The position numbers were made by a program, and so were the translations under genes. Of a DNA stretch of 64,000 bases, positions 1-10,363 are shown piece after piece. Each line of letters starts with the position of its first letter. Position 1 is the first letter of the stretch. This DNA is from Plebeiibacterium marinum (GTDB lineage Bacteria; Bacteroidota; Bacteroidia; Bacteroidales; Marinilabiliaceae): contig NZ_JAPDPI010000008.1 in NCBI RefSeq assembly GCF_026013615.1, forward strand, positions 1 to 64,000, written 5' to 3'. The notes below the pieces were generated by a model. It was not told the DNA's origin, ran no database searches, and saw only the letters and a list, made by a program, of their open reading frames with translations.

Positions 1-21
1 CTCTTTATATTTTATGTCCAT
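1..21 (-). CDS. possible 5' end of a further gene downstream of recJ (partial)
   Basis: On the minus strand an ATG at 21-19 opens a frame that reads MDIKYKE and runs off the left edge. It lies 61 bases beyond the recJ stop on the same strand. In many Bacteroidales genomes recJ is followed by a recQ-type helicase whose N-terminus has a similar charged start, so that is the first guess, but seven residues cannot establish identity. No ribosome binding site is visible. Confidence 0.3.
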
Positions 22-82
22 AACTTCAAATGACTGAAGATCATTCTGAAACCGGAAATTGTAATTTTTTGAACCTTATTCC

Positions 83-1810
83 TCAATTCCCTTCTGCATA
101 AGGAAACTTCATGTCCTTTAGCATCATTTGGATGGTCGACCTCCCGTTATATACATTTTCTTCAATGGTATAGCAAACATCAAAAGGGTTTCCTGTCTGT
201 AAGTTGTCAAGATCAGGACCCATGGAAAAACCGATACCTTGTTTTATGGAGCCCGATTTCTCTTCAATAAGTTCCACTTTTAAATGGTCCTGGTCTTTTC
301 CAACCTTTTTGCTTGTTCCGTAATCAAACACCCTTTTGGTAACAAAAACAGGTTTTAGATTGCCTGGTCCAAAGGGACGGAACTGTTTCAGTATCCTGAA
401 AAACTTTTCATTGATATCCCTGAGTCCAATCTCTTCATCCACATCAATCTGTGGTATCAATTGGTCAGGGGTGATATTCTTTTCCACAAAAGCTTCAAAC
501 CTTCGCTGAAACTCAGGAATGTTCTCGATCTTTAAGGTAAGGCCTGCAGCATACATATGCCCCCCGAAATTTTCAAGCAAATCGCTACAGTGATCAATGG
601 CCTTATATAAGTCAAACCCCTCAACAGAACGTGCAGAACCGGTAGCAAGGCCTTTTGACTCTGTGAGTATCACGGTAGGACGGTAATAGTACTCGGTTAA
701 TCGGGATGCCACAATACCAATTACTCCCTTATGCCATTCGGGTTCAAAAAGCACCGTTGTCTTTTTGTTCTTTAGCTTCTCGTTGGATGAAATCAGATCA
801 AGGGCTTGTTGGGTGATATCCCTGTCGAACCCCTTACGGGTATCGTTACACTTATCTATATCAATACTCATGCTTCCGGCCATCTCTTCATTCTCTGCAA
901 TTAACAGGTCAACTGCATCGCCTCCCGAATCAATCCTCCCTGCTGCATTAATGCGTGGTCCAATCTTAAACACAATATCACTAATGCCTATTTCGCGCCC
1001 CTGCATCCCGGATACTTTAATAATATGCTTTAAGCCGATGCAGGGATTGGTGTTCAGTTTTTGGAGGCCATAATAAGCCAGTACCCTGTTTTCTCCTACA
1101 ATTGGTACAATATCGGATGCAATACTTACGGCTACAAGGTCGAGATATTCATATACCTTATGGTAATCTAATTTATGCCTTTTGCAATAAGCCTGGATGA
1201 ATTTAAAACCGACACCACAGCCCGATAAATTTTCATCGGGATAGTTACAGTCTTTTCTTTTGGGATCAAGACATGCTGCCGCAGCCGGCAATACATCTCC
1301 TGGAGTATGGTGGTCGCAAATAATAAAATCGATGCCTTTTTCTTTGGCATATTCAATTTTCTCTACTGCTTTAATACCGCAATCCAGTGCAATAACCAGT
1401 GAACAGTTTTCCTCAGCAAAGTGGTCAATCCCTTTATATGATATACCGTATCCTTCTTCATACCGGTTGGGGATGTAAAACTGGATGTTGTCGAAAAAAG
1501 GCCTCAGAAAAGAAAATACAAGAGCTACCGAGGTTGTTCCATCAACATCATAGTCACCGTATACAAAAACCTTTTCTTTGTTTTCAACAGCTGTATCAAG
1601 CCGGTCAATGGCCTTGTCCATATCCTTCATTAAAAAAGGATCATGCAAATGCTCAAAATCAGGACGGAAAAATGCCTTAGCCTCATCAAATGTCTCCACA
1701 CCTCTTTGTACCAACAAATTAGATAAAAACCTATCGATATTCAAAACGTTCGATAGGTGCTCTATCTTTTCATCGTCGCCACTTTCTTTTATATTCCAAG
1801 TTTTCTCCAT
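83..1810 (-). CDS. recJ: single-stranded-DNA-specific 5'-3' exonuclease RecJ
   Basis: RecJ degrades single-stranded DNA from the 5' end in recombinational repair (RecFOR pathway) and base-excision and mismatch repair; it is cytoplasmic. The 575-residue length is normal for the family. The DHH phosphoesterase motifs are clear: GDYDVDG at about residues 85-91 (motif I) and DHH at 166-168 (motif III), both metal-binding. The DHHA1 domain signature GGHMYAAGL lies near residue 418 and an OB-type C-terminal domain follows. The ATG at 1810 gives a start consistent with family members. The gene stands upstream of a possible partial gene at the left edge and about 160 bases from lipB, so it is probably transcribed separately from lipAB. 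No defect is seen. Confidence 0.96.
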   Translation of the reverse strand: MEKTWNIKESGDDEKIEHLSNVLNIDRFLSNLLVQRGVETFDEAKAFFRPDFEHLHDPFLMKDMDKAIDRLDTAVENKEKVFVYGDYDVDGTTSVALVFSFLRPFFDNIQFYIPNRYEEGYGISYKGIDHFAEENCSLVIALDCGIKAVEKIEYAKEKGIDFIICDHHTPGDVLPAAAACLDPKRKDCNYPDENLSGCGVGFKFIQAYCKRHKLDYHKVYEYLDLVAVSIASDIVPIVGENRVLAYYGLQKLNTNPCIGLKHIIKVSGMQGREIGISDIVFKIGPRINAAGRIDSGGDAVDLLIAENEEMAGSMSIDIDKCNDTRKGFDRDITQQALDLISSNEKLKNKKTTVLFEPEWHKGVIGIVASRLTEYYYRPTVILTESKGLATGSARSVEGFDLYKAIDHCSDLLENFGGHMYAAGLTLKIENIPEFQRRFEAFVEKNITPDQLIPQIDVDEEIGLRDINEKFFRILKQFRPFGPGNLKPVFVTKRVFDYGTSKKVGKDQDHLKVELIEEKSGSIKQGIGFSMGPDLDNLQTGNPFDVCYTIEENVYNGRSTIQMMLKDMKFPYAEGN

Positions 1811-1967
1811 GTGTATAATGAGCCCAAATTTAATTTTGAAAGGATAAATTTTCCTAAAAAAAATGGAATTTCAAAACCCAATATCCTTTAATAGTTAAAA
1901 ACAATAAGAAAATATGGCTTTCTATTTTATAAATGAAAGTCAATATCAGCTGTTTAGCTTCAAATTC

Positions 1968-2669
1968 TTAAAGTATATTTAATTTAAATACTTTTTGCAG
2001 GTGGCCTTTTAAATTGGTTTTTACTGCCTCAAAATCTTGTTCTACCCCTAATTCTTTTTGTAATGAAGTAACCCCTTTATCAACAAATCCACATGGATTG
2101 ATATGGTTAAAGTATGAAAGATCGGTATTTACGTTCAATGCAAAACCATGCATACTCACATAGCGACTTGCTTTAACCCCTATAGCACAGATTTTTCTTG
2201 CTTTTCCAGGTACTTCTTTGTCAATCCAAACACCGGTAGCTCCATCCAGTCGCTCACCTTTGATACCATAATCTGCAATACAATTAATAATTGCTTCTTC
2301 TAACTGATGTATGTAACTTTTTACTGTCAGTCCCATCTCCTCCAGATCAAATATTGGGTATCCCACAATCTGACCCGGACCATGATAAGTGATGTCGCCA
2401 CCCCGGTTACTTTTATAATAGGTGGCATTAATCTGTTTTAGAAAGGCATCATTTATCAACAAATTATTTACCGCACCACTTTTTCCTAGGGTGTAAACAT
2501 GAGGGTGTTCACAGAATAACAAATAGTGCTTTATTTCTTTAGGGGCATCAGGATGTTCCCGGTTAAACAGTTTTGCATTGACAATTAGATTAAACTTGTT
2601 TTCCTGATAATCCCATGCCTTTTTGTATTCTATTGTATTTAGATCTTCAAATATTGTATCTGTATTCAT
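1968..2669 (-). CDS. lipB: lipoyl(octanoyl) transferase LipB
   Basis: LipB moves the octanoyl group from acyl carrier protein to the lipoyl domains of 2-oxoacid dehydrogenases and the glycine cleavage H protein, making the substrate for LipA. The sequence shows the family motif GDITYHGPGQ at residues 91-100, the catalytic lysine in KICAIGV (Lys159) and the catalytic cysteine in NPCG (Cys193), followed by the conserved GVTSLQ. Length 233 is typical. It lies 31 bases after the lipA stop on the same strand, so lipA-lipB form an operon that covers endogenous lipoate synthesis. An equivalent lplA salvage gene is not in the window. Confidence 0.96.
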   Translation of the reverse strand: MNTDTIFEDLNTIEYKKAWDYQENKFNLIVNAKLFNREHPDAPKEIKHYLLFCEHPHVYTLGKSGAVNNLLINDAFLKQINATYYKSNRGGDITYHGPGQIVGYPIFDLEEMGLTVKSYIHQLEEAIINCIADYGIKGERLDGATGVWIDKEVPGKARKICAIGVKASRYVSMHGFALNVNTDLSYFNHINPCGFVDKGVTSLQKELGVEQDFEAVKTNLKGHLQKVFKLNIL

Positions 2670-2700
2670 AAAAAGCTTACTGGTAGTTTAAACTATATTA

Positions 2701-3558
2701 TTATTTCAATGCATTAATATGCTTTTCGGCATGATAGGAGGAACGTACCATAGGACCGCTCTCCACGAACTTCAAGCCGATCTCAAGGCTTAATTGCTCA
2801 TACCTGGCAAACTGTTCTGGTGTAACATACTCCGAAACTTCCATATGTTCTTTTGAAGGTTGAAGATATTGCCCAATGGTAAACACTTTCACTCCGGCAT
2901 TAAATGCATCCTGCATTGTTTCAATTACTTCCTCTTCCGTTTCGCCCAGCCCAACCATGATGCCTGTTTTGGCTACCACTCCGTTTTGGGCAATGTATTT
3001 TAAAACTTCAAGGCTCAAATCATATTTGGCACGAGTCCGAACCAAGGGAGTAATTCGTCTTACTGTTTCTAAATTATGTGAAACCACTTCAGGCCCTGCA
3101 TCGATTACTTTTTTAATTAAATGGTGCAGGCCATTAAAATCCGGAATCAGTACTTCCTGTGTGGTTTCAGGATTCATTTCCTTAACCTTTAAAATGGTTT
3201 GCTGCCATATGTCTGCACCACCATCTTCCAGGTCATCCCTGTCAACCGAAGTAATTACAGCGTGTTTCAGCTTCATGATCTGTATCGACCTGGCAATCCG
3301 GAAAGGTTCTTTCACATCTACAGCCAATGGTTTACCTGTTTTTACATTACAAAATTTGCATGCCCGTGTACAAATGTCTCCTAAAATCATAAATGTTGCA
3401 GTACCGGCTCCCCAGCATTCTGCAGCATTTGGACATTTCCCGCTGGTACAAATGGTATGCAGTTTATTGTCTCTGATTACCTGGTTCATCCATTTGTAAT
3501 CAGAAGTGTTGGGCAGTTGTATCTTTAGCCAGTCCGGCTTCCTTGCTTTTATTTTCAT
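2701..3558 (-). CDS. lipA: lipoyl synthase LipA (radical SAM)
   Basis: LipA inserts two sulfurs into protein-bound octanoate to make lipoate, using two 4Fe-4S clusters. Both cluster motifs are present: the auxiliary CX4CX5C (Cys37, 42, 48, reading CTSGKCPNAAEC) and the radical-SAM CX3CX2C (Cys63, 67, 70, reading CTRACKFC), plus a C-terminal RSSYHA segment supplying the conserved serine. I start it at the ATG at 3558, giving 285 residues; the frame extends to a GTG at 3585, but the extra nine residues are lysine-rich low-complexity and are not needed for the fold. It heads the lipA-lipB operon and is divergent from lysS. Confidence 0.96.
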   Translation of the reverse strand: MKIKARKPDWLKIQLPNTSDYKWMNQVIRDNKLHTICTSGKCPNAAECWGAGTATFMILGDICTRACKFCNVKTGKPLAVDVKEPFRIARSIQIMKLKHAVITSVDRDDLEDGGADIWQQTILKVKEMNPETTQEVLIPDFNGLHHLIKKVIDAGPEVVSHNLETVRRITPLVRTRAKYDLSLEVLKYIAQNGVVAKTGIMVGLGETEEEVIETMQDAFNAGVKVFTIGQYLQPSKEHMEVSEYVTPEQFARYEQLSLEIGLKFVESGPMVRSSYHAEKHINALK

Positions 3559-3963
3559 CTTTATATTTTTTCTTTTTTTTGCCACATTGCCTGCCCCGCT
3601 GAATTGAGGGGGAACTCGCCGAAAAAAACAATCATTCTCATGTGTGAGAACTTTTGCATATGGGTCGTTTCATAGTAATTAAACTCTTCTTTTCAGAATA
3701 CAATGATAGCAATTTTACGCCCCTTACGCTATGAATTATATTAGCTTTTGGACTATTACAACACAAGAAACAATAAAAAATAAGTTAAAGTTCACAAACC
3801 TCAGCGTTTTAGCACTTTTTAATTAAAGGTTAATCATTATCTTTGCATCGATTTTTCTTTATGTTTTTTAAGGAAAAACAATTGCTATCTCCTTGATAAT
3901 GTGTTTTTGGCACATTGTAGATATTAGGAGGATATTTTAAATATTCATATTGAAAATATAAGA
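3559..3963. other. divergent lipA/lysS intergenic region
   Basis: This 405-base stretch has no convincing gene. It holds the lysS promoter candidate (-7 box at 3838-3845), a small inverted repeat TTCTCA-N4-TGAGAA at 3635-3650 on the lipA side, and a lysS leader of roughly 110 bases. A weak lipA -7 candidate (TATCATTG on the minus strand, 3708-3701) departs from consensus at one position. Function of the inverted repeat is unknown. Confidence 0.6.
3838..3845 (+). promoter_or_regulatory. Bacteroidota-type -7 box for lysS-gpsA-pgi
   Basis: TATCTTTG matches TAnnTTTG exactly, and the following CATCG is identical to the sequence after the tRNA-Leu -7 box at 51692. A poor T-rich -33 segment precedes it. 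The predicted start site near 3852 gives a leader of about 110 bases. Confidence 0.6.
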
Positions 3964-5691
3964 ATGAGTACCGTTGAATTAAGCGAACAGGAATTAATAA
4001 GACGTAATAGTCTTGAAGAATTAAACAAATTAGGAATTAATGCATTCCCTGCTGATGAGTACGAAATCACCCACTACTCGGAGGATATCAAGAAATTATT
4101 TGAAGAGGACGAAGAAAATGAAGGGTTAAAACAGATATCTATTGCCGGTCGTATTATGAGCCGCCGAATCATGGGTAATGCATCTTTTGCTGAGCTTAAG
4201 GATCAACAAGGGCGAATTCAGGTATATTTCAGGAGAGACGATATTTGCGAAGGCGATGACAAAACCATGTACAATACCGTATTTAAAAAACTATTGGACA
4301 TTGGTGATATCATAGGAGTTAAAGGTTATGTTTTTAAAACACAAATGGGAGAAATTTCTGTTTATGTAAAAGAATTTAAGGTTCTTACAAAATCTTTAAA
4401 ACCACTTCCTATAGTTAAGGAAAAAGATGGAAAACAATATGATGCTTTTACCGATCCGGAACAAAGGTACCGTCAGCGTTATGTTGATTTAATTGTAAAC
4501 GACCAGGTAAAAGATACTTTCCTAAAAAGAACAAAAATTATCAACACCATGCGTAACTTCTTTAATGAGAAGGGTTACCTTGAGGTTGAAACCCCAATTT
4601 TACAATCAATTCCGGGAGGTGCAGCGGCGCGTCCTTTTATTACACATCATAATGCCTTAAATATTCCCTTGTACCTGCGTATTGCAAACGAGCTTTATTT
4701 AAAAAGGCTTATTGTTGGTGGATTTGACGGGGTATATGAGTTTGCAAAAGATTTCCGTAACGAAGGTATGGACCGCACCCACAATCCTGAGTTTACCGTA
4801 ATGGAGATTTATGTGGCCTATAAGGACTACAAATGGATGATGAACTTTACGGAGGAGATGATTGAAAAAGTTGCTTTGGCGCTTCATGGAACAACAAAAG
4901 TACAGGTAGGAGACAAAGAAATCGATTTCAAACGCCCTTTCAAACGCATTTCAATGATTGACTCCATCAAAGAGTTTACAGGAGTTGATATTTCCGGGAT
5001 GAACGAGAAACAATTGTTCGAGGTATGTGAAGATCTTGGTGTTGAAACAGATCCATCCATGGGTAAAGGAAAATTGATTGACGAAATATTTGGCGAAAAA
5101 TGTGAAGGAAATTACATTCAGCCTACTTTCATCACCGATTACCCGGTAGAAATGTCGCCGCTATGTAAAAAGCACCGTGAAAATCCTGAGTTGACAGAAC
5201 GTTTTGAGTTGATGGTAAATGGTAAAGAGCTTGCTAATGCATACTCTGAGCTTAACGACCCTATTGACCAGTTGGGGCGTTTTCAGGATCAGCTTAAACT
5301 ATCAGAAAAAGGAGATGACGAAGCCATGTTTATTGATATGGATTTTGTTCGTTCTCTTGAGTACGGAATGCCTCCTACATCAGGTATGGGTATTGGTGTT
5401 GACCGTTTGGCCATGTTGATGACCAACCAACAATCGATTCAGGAAGTATTGTTCTTCCCGCAAATGAAGCCTGAGAAAAAGGCCGAAAACGATGGAGAAG
5501 AAAAATATATGGAATTAGGGATTCCTAAGGAGTGGGTTGAAGTAATCCAGAAACTAGGCTATAAAAAAGTTGACCAGCTAAAAGAGGTTAAGCCAACAAA
5601 ACTGCATCAGGAGATGTGTGGCTATAACAAAAAGAACAAGTTGGGATACAAAAACCCGGCTCAGGATGAAGTAAAAGAGTGGTTAGCATAA
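3964..5691 (+). CDS. lysS: lysyl-tRNA synthetase (class II) with C-terminal extension
   Basis: Charges tRNA-Lys with lysine in the cytoplasm. The N-terminal OB-fold anticodon-binding domain spans about residues 55-145. The class II core shows motif 2 [14 protein letters not shown] at 264-277 and motif 3 [14 protein letters not shown] near 476-489. After the core, about 75 residues (roughly 500-575) form an extra C-terminal domain that many Bacteroidota LysS proteins carry and that E. coli LysS lacks, which explains the 575-residue length. An AGGAGG lies at 3926-3931, too far (about 33 bases) from the ATG to act as a normal Shine-Dalgarno. First gene of an apparent lysS-gpsA-pgi operon. Confidence 0.97.
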   Translation: MSTVELSEQELIRRNSLEELNKLGINAFPADEYEITHYSEDIKKLFEEDEENEGLKQISIAGRIMSRRIMGNASFAELKDQQGRIQVYFRRDDICEGDDKTMYNTVFKKLLDIGDIIGVKGYVFKTQMGEISVYVKEFKVLTKSLKPLPIVKEKDGKQYDAFTDPEQRYRQRYVDLIVNDQVKDTFLKRTKIINTMRNFFNEKGYLEVETPILQSIPGGAAARPFITHHNALNIPLYLRIANELYLKRLIVGGFDGVYEFAKDFRNEGMDRTHNPEFTVMEIYVAYKDYKWMMNFTEEMIEKVALALHGTTKVQVGDKEIDFKRPFKRISMIDSIKEFTGVDISGMNEKQLFEVCEDLGVETDPSMGKGKLIDEIFGEKCEGNYIQPTFITDYPVEMSPLCKKHRENPELTERFELMVNGKELANAYSELNDPIDQLGRFQDQLKLSEKGDDEAMFIDMDFVRSLEYGMPPTSGMGIGVDRLAMLMTNQQSIQEVLFFPQMKPEKKAENDGEEKYMELGIPKEWVEVIQKLGYKKVDQLKEVKPTKLHQEMCGYNKKNKLGYKNPAQDEVKEWLA

Positions 5692-5737
5692 CCATGCAGG
5701 TAGAACTCATTTAATTAAGAGGACAATCACTAACTAT

Positions 5738-6733
5738 ATGGACGAATCGTCAAGAGTAGGAATAATTGGAAGTGGTAGCTGGGCAACAGCTATTGCCAAA
5801 ATGCTCATGAACAATGTTCTGGAGCTGAATTGGTATTTCCGAAATCCTAAACACATAAAAAAGTTTAGAAAACACGGCCACAATCCCAATTATTTGACAA
5901 GTATAGATTTTGATACAGATAAAATTCACTTTTACTCTGATATCAATCAAATAATTGAAGAAAGTGACGTGCTTATCATCGCGATTCCTTCTGCATTTTT
6001 AAAAAATGCATTTAGTGAGCTATCTGTTTCGCTGGAAGATAAATTTGTGGTATCAGCTGTAAAAGGACTGATACCAGACGAAAATATGATTATAGGGACA
6101 TTTTTAAACAAAGTTTACAATGTCCCTCTTGATAATATTGGTGTGATCTCCGGCCCTTGTCATGCAGAGGAGGTCGCTCTCGAAAGACTGTCGTACTTAA
6201 CCATTGCATGTCAGGATGTAAAAAAGGCCAGGGCTTTTGCCTCATTTATTCAATGTGGTTATATAAAAACCAGTGTATCGGATGATATTTACGGCACTGA
6301 ATTTTCTGCCGTTCTGAAAAATATCATGGCCATAGCATCGGGTATTTGTCATGGCATGGGCTATGGCGATAACTTTCAGGCCGTATTAATGTCGAACGGT
6401 ATTCAGGAAATCAAAAGGTTTGTTGATACCGTACATCCCATAACCCGTGATATCAAAAGCTCGGCATATCTGGGCGACCTTTTGGTAACCGGATACTCAC
6501 AGTTTAGCCGGAACAGGACCTTTGGAACCATGATTGGCAAAGGCTACTCGGTTAAATATGCTCAAATGGAAATGCTGATGATTGCCGAAGGGTATTACGC
6601 AGTAAAGAGTATCAAGGAGATCAACGAGAAATACAAGGTAAACATGCCAATAACAGATGCTGTTTACAATATTATTTACGAAAAAATATCTCCTAGTATT
6701 GAAATCAGGTTACTAACAGAACATTTGCGATAA
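5738..6733 (+). CDS. gpsA: glycerol-3-phosphate dehydrogenase [NAD(P)+]
   Basis: Reduces dihydroxyacetone phosphate to sn-glycerol 3-phosphate, the backbone for phospholipids. The N-terminal Rossmann nucleotide motif GSGSWATA is at residues 11-18; the substrate-domain region with the catalytic lysine is visible as the segment LKNIMAIASG, and the conserved ISGPCHAEEV lies between. Length 331 is standard. It starts 46 bases after lysS and ends 32 bases before pgi, all on the plus strand, so the three are likely co-transcribed. Product feeds the pathway that includes PssA and cardiolipin synthase elsewhere in this window. Confidence 0.95.
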   Translation: MDESSRVGIIGSGSWATAIAKMLMNNVLELNWYFRNPKHIKKFRKHGHNPNYLTSIDFDTDKIHFYSDINQIIEESDVLIIAIPSAFLKNAFSELSVSLEDKFVVSAVKGLIPDENMIIGTFLNKVYNVPLDNIGVISGPCHAEEVALERLSYLTIACQDVKKARAFASFIQCGYIKTSVSDDIYGTEFSAVLKNIMAIASGICHGMGYGDNFQAVLMSNGIQEIKRFVDTVHPITRDIKSSAYLGDLLVTGYSQFSRNRTFGTMIGKGYSVKYAQMEMLMIAEGYYAVKSIKEINEKYKVNMPITDAVYNIIYEKISPSIEIRLLTEHLR

Positions 6734-6765
6734 TTCACAATCCTTATTCATAAAATTCTATTACG

Positions 6766-8103
6766 ATGGAAAACTTAAAAATTGATATCTCAAAAACTTT
6801 AAGCTTCGTTTCTGAAGAAAAAGTGGCGGGATACAAAAACGAGATTGCATCACACATTAAAGCTTTGCAAGAAAAAACAGGCAAAGGAAATGACTTTTTA
6901 GGTTGGGTTAACCTTCCTTCAAGCATTGATGATGCCCAACTTGCAGACATTGAAGCAACAGCTGCAAACTTAAAGGCTAAAGCTGATGTGGTAGTTGTAA
7001 TCGGTATCGGCGGAAGCTATTTAGGTGCCAGGGCAGTGATTGATGCCTTATCAAACAGCTTTGACCACCTGATGACTGACAGAAAAAATCCTGTAGTTGT
7101 TTATGCAGGTCAAAATATTGGCGAAGATTATACTGCTGAATTGCTTGATCTATTGAAAGATAAGTCATTTGCACTTGTGGTAATTTCAAAATCAGGTACT
7201 ACCACTGAGCCAGCCATTGCTTTCCGTTTGTTGAAAGAAATGTTAGAAAGCAAATATTCTAAAGAGGAATCTAAAGAGCGCATTGTTGCCATTACCGATG
7301 CAAAAAAAGGTGCCTTACGTACTTTAGCGGATCAGGAAGGTTACAAAACTTATGTTATTCCTGATGATGTAGGGGGGCGTTTTTCGGTATTGACTCCTGT
7401 AGGGTTACTACCTATCGCTGTTGCTGGTGTTGATATCCGCGCATTAGTTAAAGGTGCCCAGGATATGGAAAAAATTACAACAGAAGAAGCAGAAAACAGT
7501 GCTGCCGCTACTTATGCGGCTGTTCGTAACGAACTTTACAATAGCGGTAAGGGTACTGAAATTTTAGTAAACTACCAACCAAAGCTTCACTTTGTTGCTG
7601 AGTGGTGGAAGCAACTTTATGGAGAGAGCGAAGGAAAAGAGAATAAAGGTATTTTCCCTGCTGCTTGTGATTTTTCAACAGATCTTCACTCAATGGGGCA
7701 ATGGATTCAGGAAGGTGTTCGTAACATCTTCGAAACAATTCTTACTATTTCAACTCCTAACAGAAAAGTTGAAATCCCAACTGACTCGGCTAATCTCGAC
7801 GGATTAAATTTCTTAGCGGGTAAAAGAGTGGACGAAGTGAATAAAATGGCTGAATTAGGTACTTTATTGGCCCACGTTGATGGTGGTGTACCAAATATTA
7901 AAGTGGAAATTCCTGAGTTAAATGCATACTATTTAGGGCAGCTATTATATTTCTTCGAAATTGCATGTGGTATCAGTGGTTATATCCTTGGAGTTAACCC
8001 ATTCGACCAGCCAGGAGTTGAGGCTTACAAGAAAAATATGTTTGCCTTGTTAGAAAAGCCTGGTTTTGAAGCTGAAACTGCTGCTATTAAAGCAAAACTA
8101 TAA
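6766..8103 (+). CDS. pgi: glucose-6-phosphate isomerase
   Basis: Interconverts glucose 6-phosphate and fructose 6-phosphate in glycolysis and gluconeogenesis. At 445 residues it belongs to the short bacterial PGI group (like Bacillus) and not the 550-residue E. coli type. Visible signatures are the sugar-phosphate loop [15 protein letters not shown] near residues 138-152, [14 protein letters not shown] near 203-216 and the C-terminal [14 protein letters not shown]. It is the last gene of lysS-gpsA-pgi and is followed by a rho-independent terminator 55 bases downstream. Confidence 0.97.
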   Translation: MENLKIDISKTLSFVSEEKVAGYKNEIASHIKALQEKTGKGNDFLGWVNLPSSIDDAQLADIEATAANLKAKADVVVVIGIGGSYLGARAVIDALSNSFDHLMTDRKNPVVVYAGQNIGEDYTAELLDLLKDKSFALVVISKSGTTTEPAIAFRLLKEMLESKYSKEESKERIVAITDAKKGALRTLADQEGYKTYVIPDDVGGRFSVLTPVGLLPIAVAGVDIRALVKGAQDMEKITTEEAENSAAATYAAVRNELYNSGKGTEILVNYQPKLHFVAEWWKQLYGESEGKENKGIFPAACDFSTDLHSMGQWIQEGVRNIFETILTISTPNRKVEIPTDSANLDGLNFLAGKRVDEVNKMAELGTLLAHVDGGVPNIKVEIPELNAYYLGQLLYFFEIACGISGYILGVNPFDQPGVEAYKKNMFALLEKPGFEAETAAIKAKL

Positions 8104-8158
8104 TATAGATAATAGATGAGGTAATAGTCATTAGACTTTTGTTTCTTAAATAATATTT

Positions 8159-8189
8159 AGCCCGATGATTGATTTCATTGGGCTTTTTT
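8159..8189 (+). terminator. terminator after pgi
   Basis: A 10-bp stem AGCCCGATGA / TCATTGGGCT (one G-U pair, 6-base loop) is followed by six Ts. It closes the lysS-gpsA-pgi unit before the convergent kinase gene. Confidence 0.85.
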
Positions 8190-8233
8190 ATGACTGGAAT
8201 CAAGCAATCTTTATCAATGAATAATAACGAGTA

Positions 8234-10186
8234 TCAATTTAAAATAGGAACGTTAATGCTTACACTGGTTCCTTTGTTTAATTCACTTTGAATATGGAGA
8301 CCTGCCTTTTTGCTATGGGCTTTTTTCAATAGCCTTATCCGTTCCTTGAAAATGCTCATGGCCATTGATTTATGTTCTTTTGTATGACTTGAGGCACCTT
8401 CGAACCCTATACCATTATCACAGATCCTTACCAGCAGCACATCATCCTGATCTTCAAAAATTACTTCAAGTTTTCCTCCGCTTTTAATGTTTCTAAGTCC
8501 ATGTTTTATGGCATTTTCAACAAAAGGCTGAATTAACATGGGAGGGACATTGATAAACTCTGCATCAACTTCCTCATCACAATTCAGGCAATAATCAAAA
8601 CTATGCTGTAAACGCATTTGCTCCAGCTTAATATAGTTGTCAAGAGCGTCAATTTCCTGGCTTAAGGTTACAGTTTCTGCTGCCGAATGATCAAGAATTG
8701 ACCTGGTGAGTGAAGCAAAGTTATTAAGGTAAGAGGCCGCCTCTTTAGCGCTGTTTTTAAACATGTAGTTCTGTATGCTTCCCAAAGCATTAAATAAAAA
8801 ATGTGGGTTCATCTGCGATCTCAATAACTGTTGACGAAGCGTTTCTTTTTGGTGGGCATTCTTTTTCTTGTTTCTGTAATAGAGCAACGAACCTATTACA
8901 AATAGTGAAAACAACAATACAGAAAGGGCAACAAACAGATATATCCGCTGGTTCTTTAATCGGTTCTCAGATTGCAATAATTTTATTTGCTGTTCTTTTT
9001 CTTTGGTTTCAAACCCTATTTCAAGCGCATGAATTGAGTTGCTGTTTTTTTCATTTAATATTTTTTCCTGATAGATATAATTTTGTTGCTGTGCCTGGTA
9101 AGCCTTTTTCCAGTCGTTATTCATTTTATATACTTCGGCATAAGTGTCATAAATATTTACCAGGTTTATTAATGAATTAATGCTTTCTGCCTGCTCTTTT
9201 GCAAGTTTCAGAAAATTTAAAGCCTGAAAATAATTGCCTTGCAAGCCGGCTATTTTAGCCAGGTTGCAATTACATAAGCTCTGATAACGCTTGCTGTTGT
9301 CATTGATGTGATATTCAATGGCTTCCTTAAATTTGCCTTTGGCTCTTTCATAGTCTTTTAATGCCATGTAAGCCTGGCCAATTAAATGTTCAGCCACGCC
9401 CATACCTTTGCTCGAATTCAACTCCAGTAACCAATTGCGCGATATCTGAAAATACCGCATAGCAGAATCCGGACGGTTGGTCAATAGGAAGATTTCACCA
9501 ACACTGCCATAGTTATAGGCCAGCGTTCTTTTATCGTTTCTTTGGCGTGCTATATCCGATGACTTCTGAAAATAGGTCATGGCCCGATCATATTCTTTCT
9601 GAACAACCAGAGTTGCCCCTATGGTGTTCATGGTAAAGGAAGACGATCTTAAATTGCCAACAGCATTTGAAACATCCAGCGCTTTATGGAAATAATCTAT
9701 GGCCAGCGAGTTGTTGTCTTGCATACGGAAAACCTGACCAAGGTTATTGTAATTGTAAAACATCTGGTTGCTGTCGTTTAATTCCCTGGCCAATTCCAAC
9801 GAACGTAAATGAAATTCATAAGCTTTGTCGTATTTCTCACCGTAACGATATTGCAGCCCAATAAAATCACTGGCCTTCATCTCTCCCCATAGATATCCTA
9901 TTTTATGGGAATAGGTGGCATATTCTTTAAGTACCGGAATATAATGGTCCCCAAGCATCTGTCTTTTCTTTCTGATTTGAGATAAAAAGCTGCATAGAGT
10001 ATCCTTATTGGTATAACTGTTTATTGCTGCAATAATACTGTCTGCTAACAGCAACTGAATTTTGGCAGTGTTTCGTGTACTATCGGCATCGCAGGGATTT
10101 GTTTTTGCATATAATATACTGTTCATAGAAAAAGTGAGCAGTAACAAGGATAGCAAAACTGCAGGAAGATGTTTTATTTTTGGCAT
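8234..10186 (-). CDS. TPR-containing LytS-type sensor histidine kinase (orphan)
   Basis: A membrane sensor kinase of 650 residues. A signal peptide (about 1-27) exports a sensor domain made of tetratricopeptide repeats (roughly 100-370, repeats such as YNYNNLGQVFRMQDN). A short coiled-coil (380-410) leads to one membrane helix (about 414-436). The cytoplasmic part is the LytS/YehU-type His_kinase domain: NPHFLFN with phospho-acceptor His462, then the N-box PFVENAIKHGL and the G-box DNGIGF. This class normally pairs with a LytTR-type regulator, but neither neighbour (pgi, pheS) is one, so it is an orphan here. A -7 box lies at 10247-10240. Signal sensed is unknown. Confidence 0.92.
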   Translation of the reverse strand: MPKIKHLPAVLLSLLLLTFSMNSILYAKTNPCDADSTRNTAKIQLLLADSIIAAINSYTNKDTLCSFLSQIRKKRQMLGDHYIPVLKEYATYSHKIGYLWGEMKASDFIGLQYRYGEKYDKAYEFHLRSLELARELNDSNQMFYNYNNLGQVFRMQDNNSLAIDYFHKALDVSNAVGNLRSSSFTMNTIGATLVVQKEYDRAMTYFQKSSDIARQRNDKRTLAYNYGSVGEIFLLTNRPDSAMRYFQISRNWLLELNSSKGMGVAEHLIGQAYMALKDYERAKGKFKEAIEYHINDNSKRYQSLCNCNLAKIAGLQGNYFQALNFLKLAKEQAESINSLINLVNIYDTYAEVYKMNNDWKKAYQAQQQNYIYQEKILNEKNSNSIHALEIGFETKEKEQQIKLLQSENRLKNQRIYLFVALSVLLFSLFVIGSLLYYRNKKKNAHQKETLRQQLLRSQMNPHFLFNALGSIQNYMFKNSAKEAASYLNNFASLTRSILDHSAAETVTLSQEIDALDNYIKLEQMRLQHSFDYCLNCDEEVDAEFINVPPMLIQPFVENAIKHGLRNIKSGGKLEVIFEDQDDVLLVRICDNGIGFEGASSHTKEHKSMAMSIFKERIRLLKKAHSKKAGLHIQSELNKGTSVSINVPILN

Positions 10187-10239
10187 AAGTCAGATCGTGA
10201 AATTAGGAGCCATAAATGTGTTCCTCAAATAATTAAAGC

Positions 10240-10247
10240 CAAAAGTA
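10240..10247 (-). promoter_or_regulatory. -7 box for the TPR/LytS kinase
   Basis: On the minus strand TACTTTTG matches TAnnTTTG, about 54 bases before the ATG at 10186. No convincing -33 element at standard spacing. Confidence 0.45.
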
Positions 10248-10363
10248 ATAAAATATTGTAGAATGAGTGAGGGATATAATTGGTCGTATTTTATATTAAG
10301 ATTATCCAGTGCAATTATGTGCCATTGCAGGGTTTTCTGTAAGCTCGATTTATGGAGTACAAA

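Noticed and set aside
2876-3499. 207-codon frame opposite lipA
   Set aside because: Antisense shadow of a well-supported gene with no recognisable domain.
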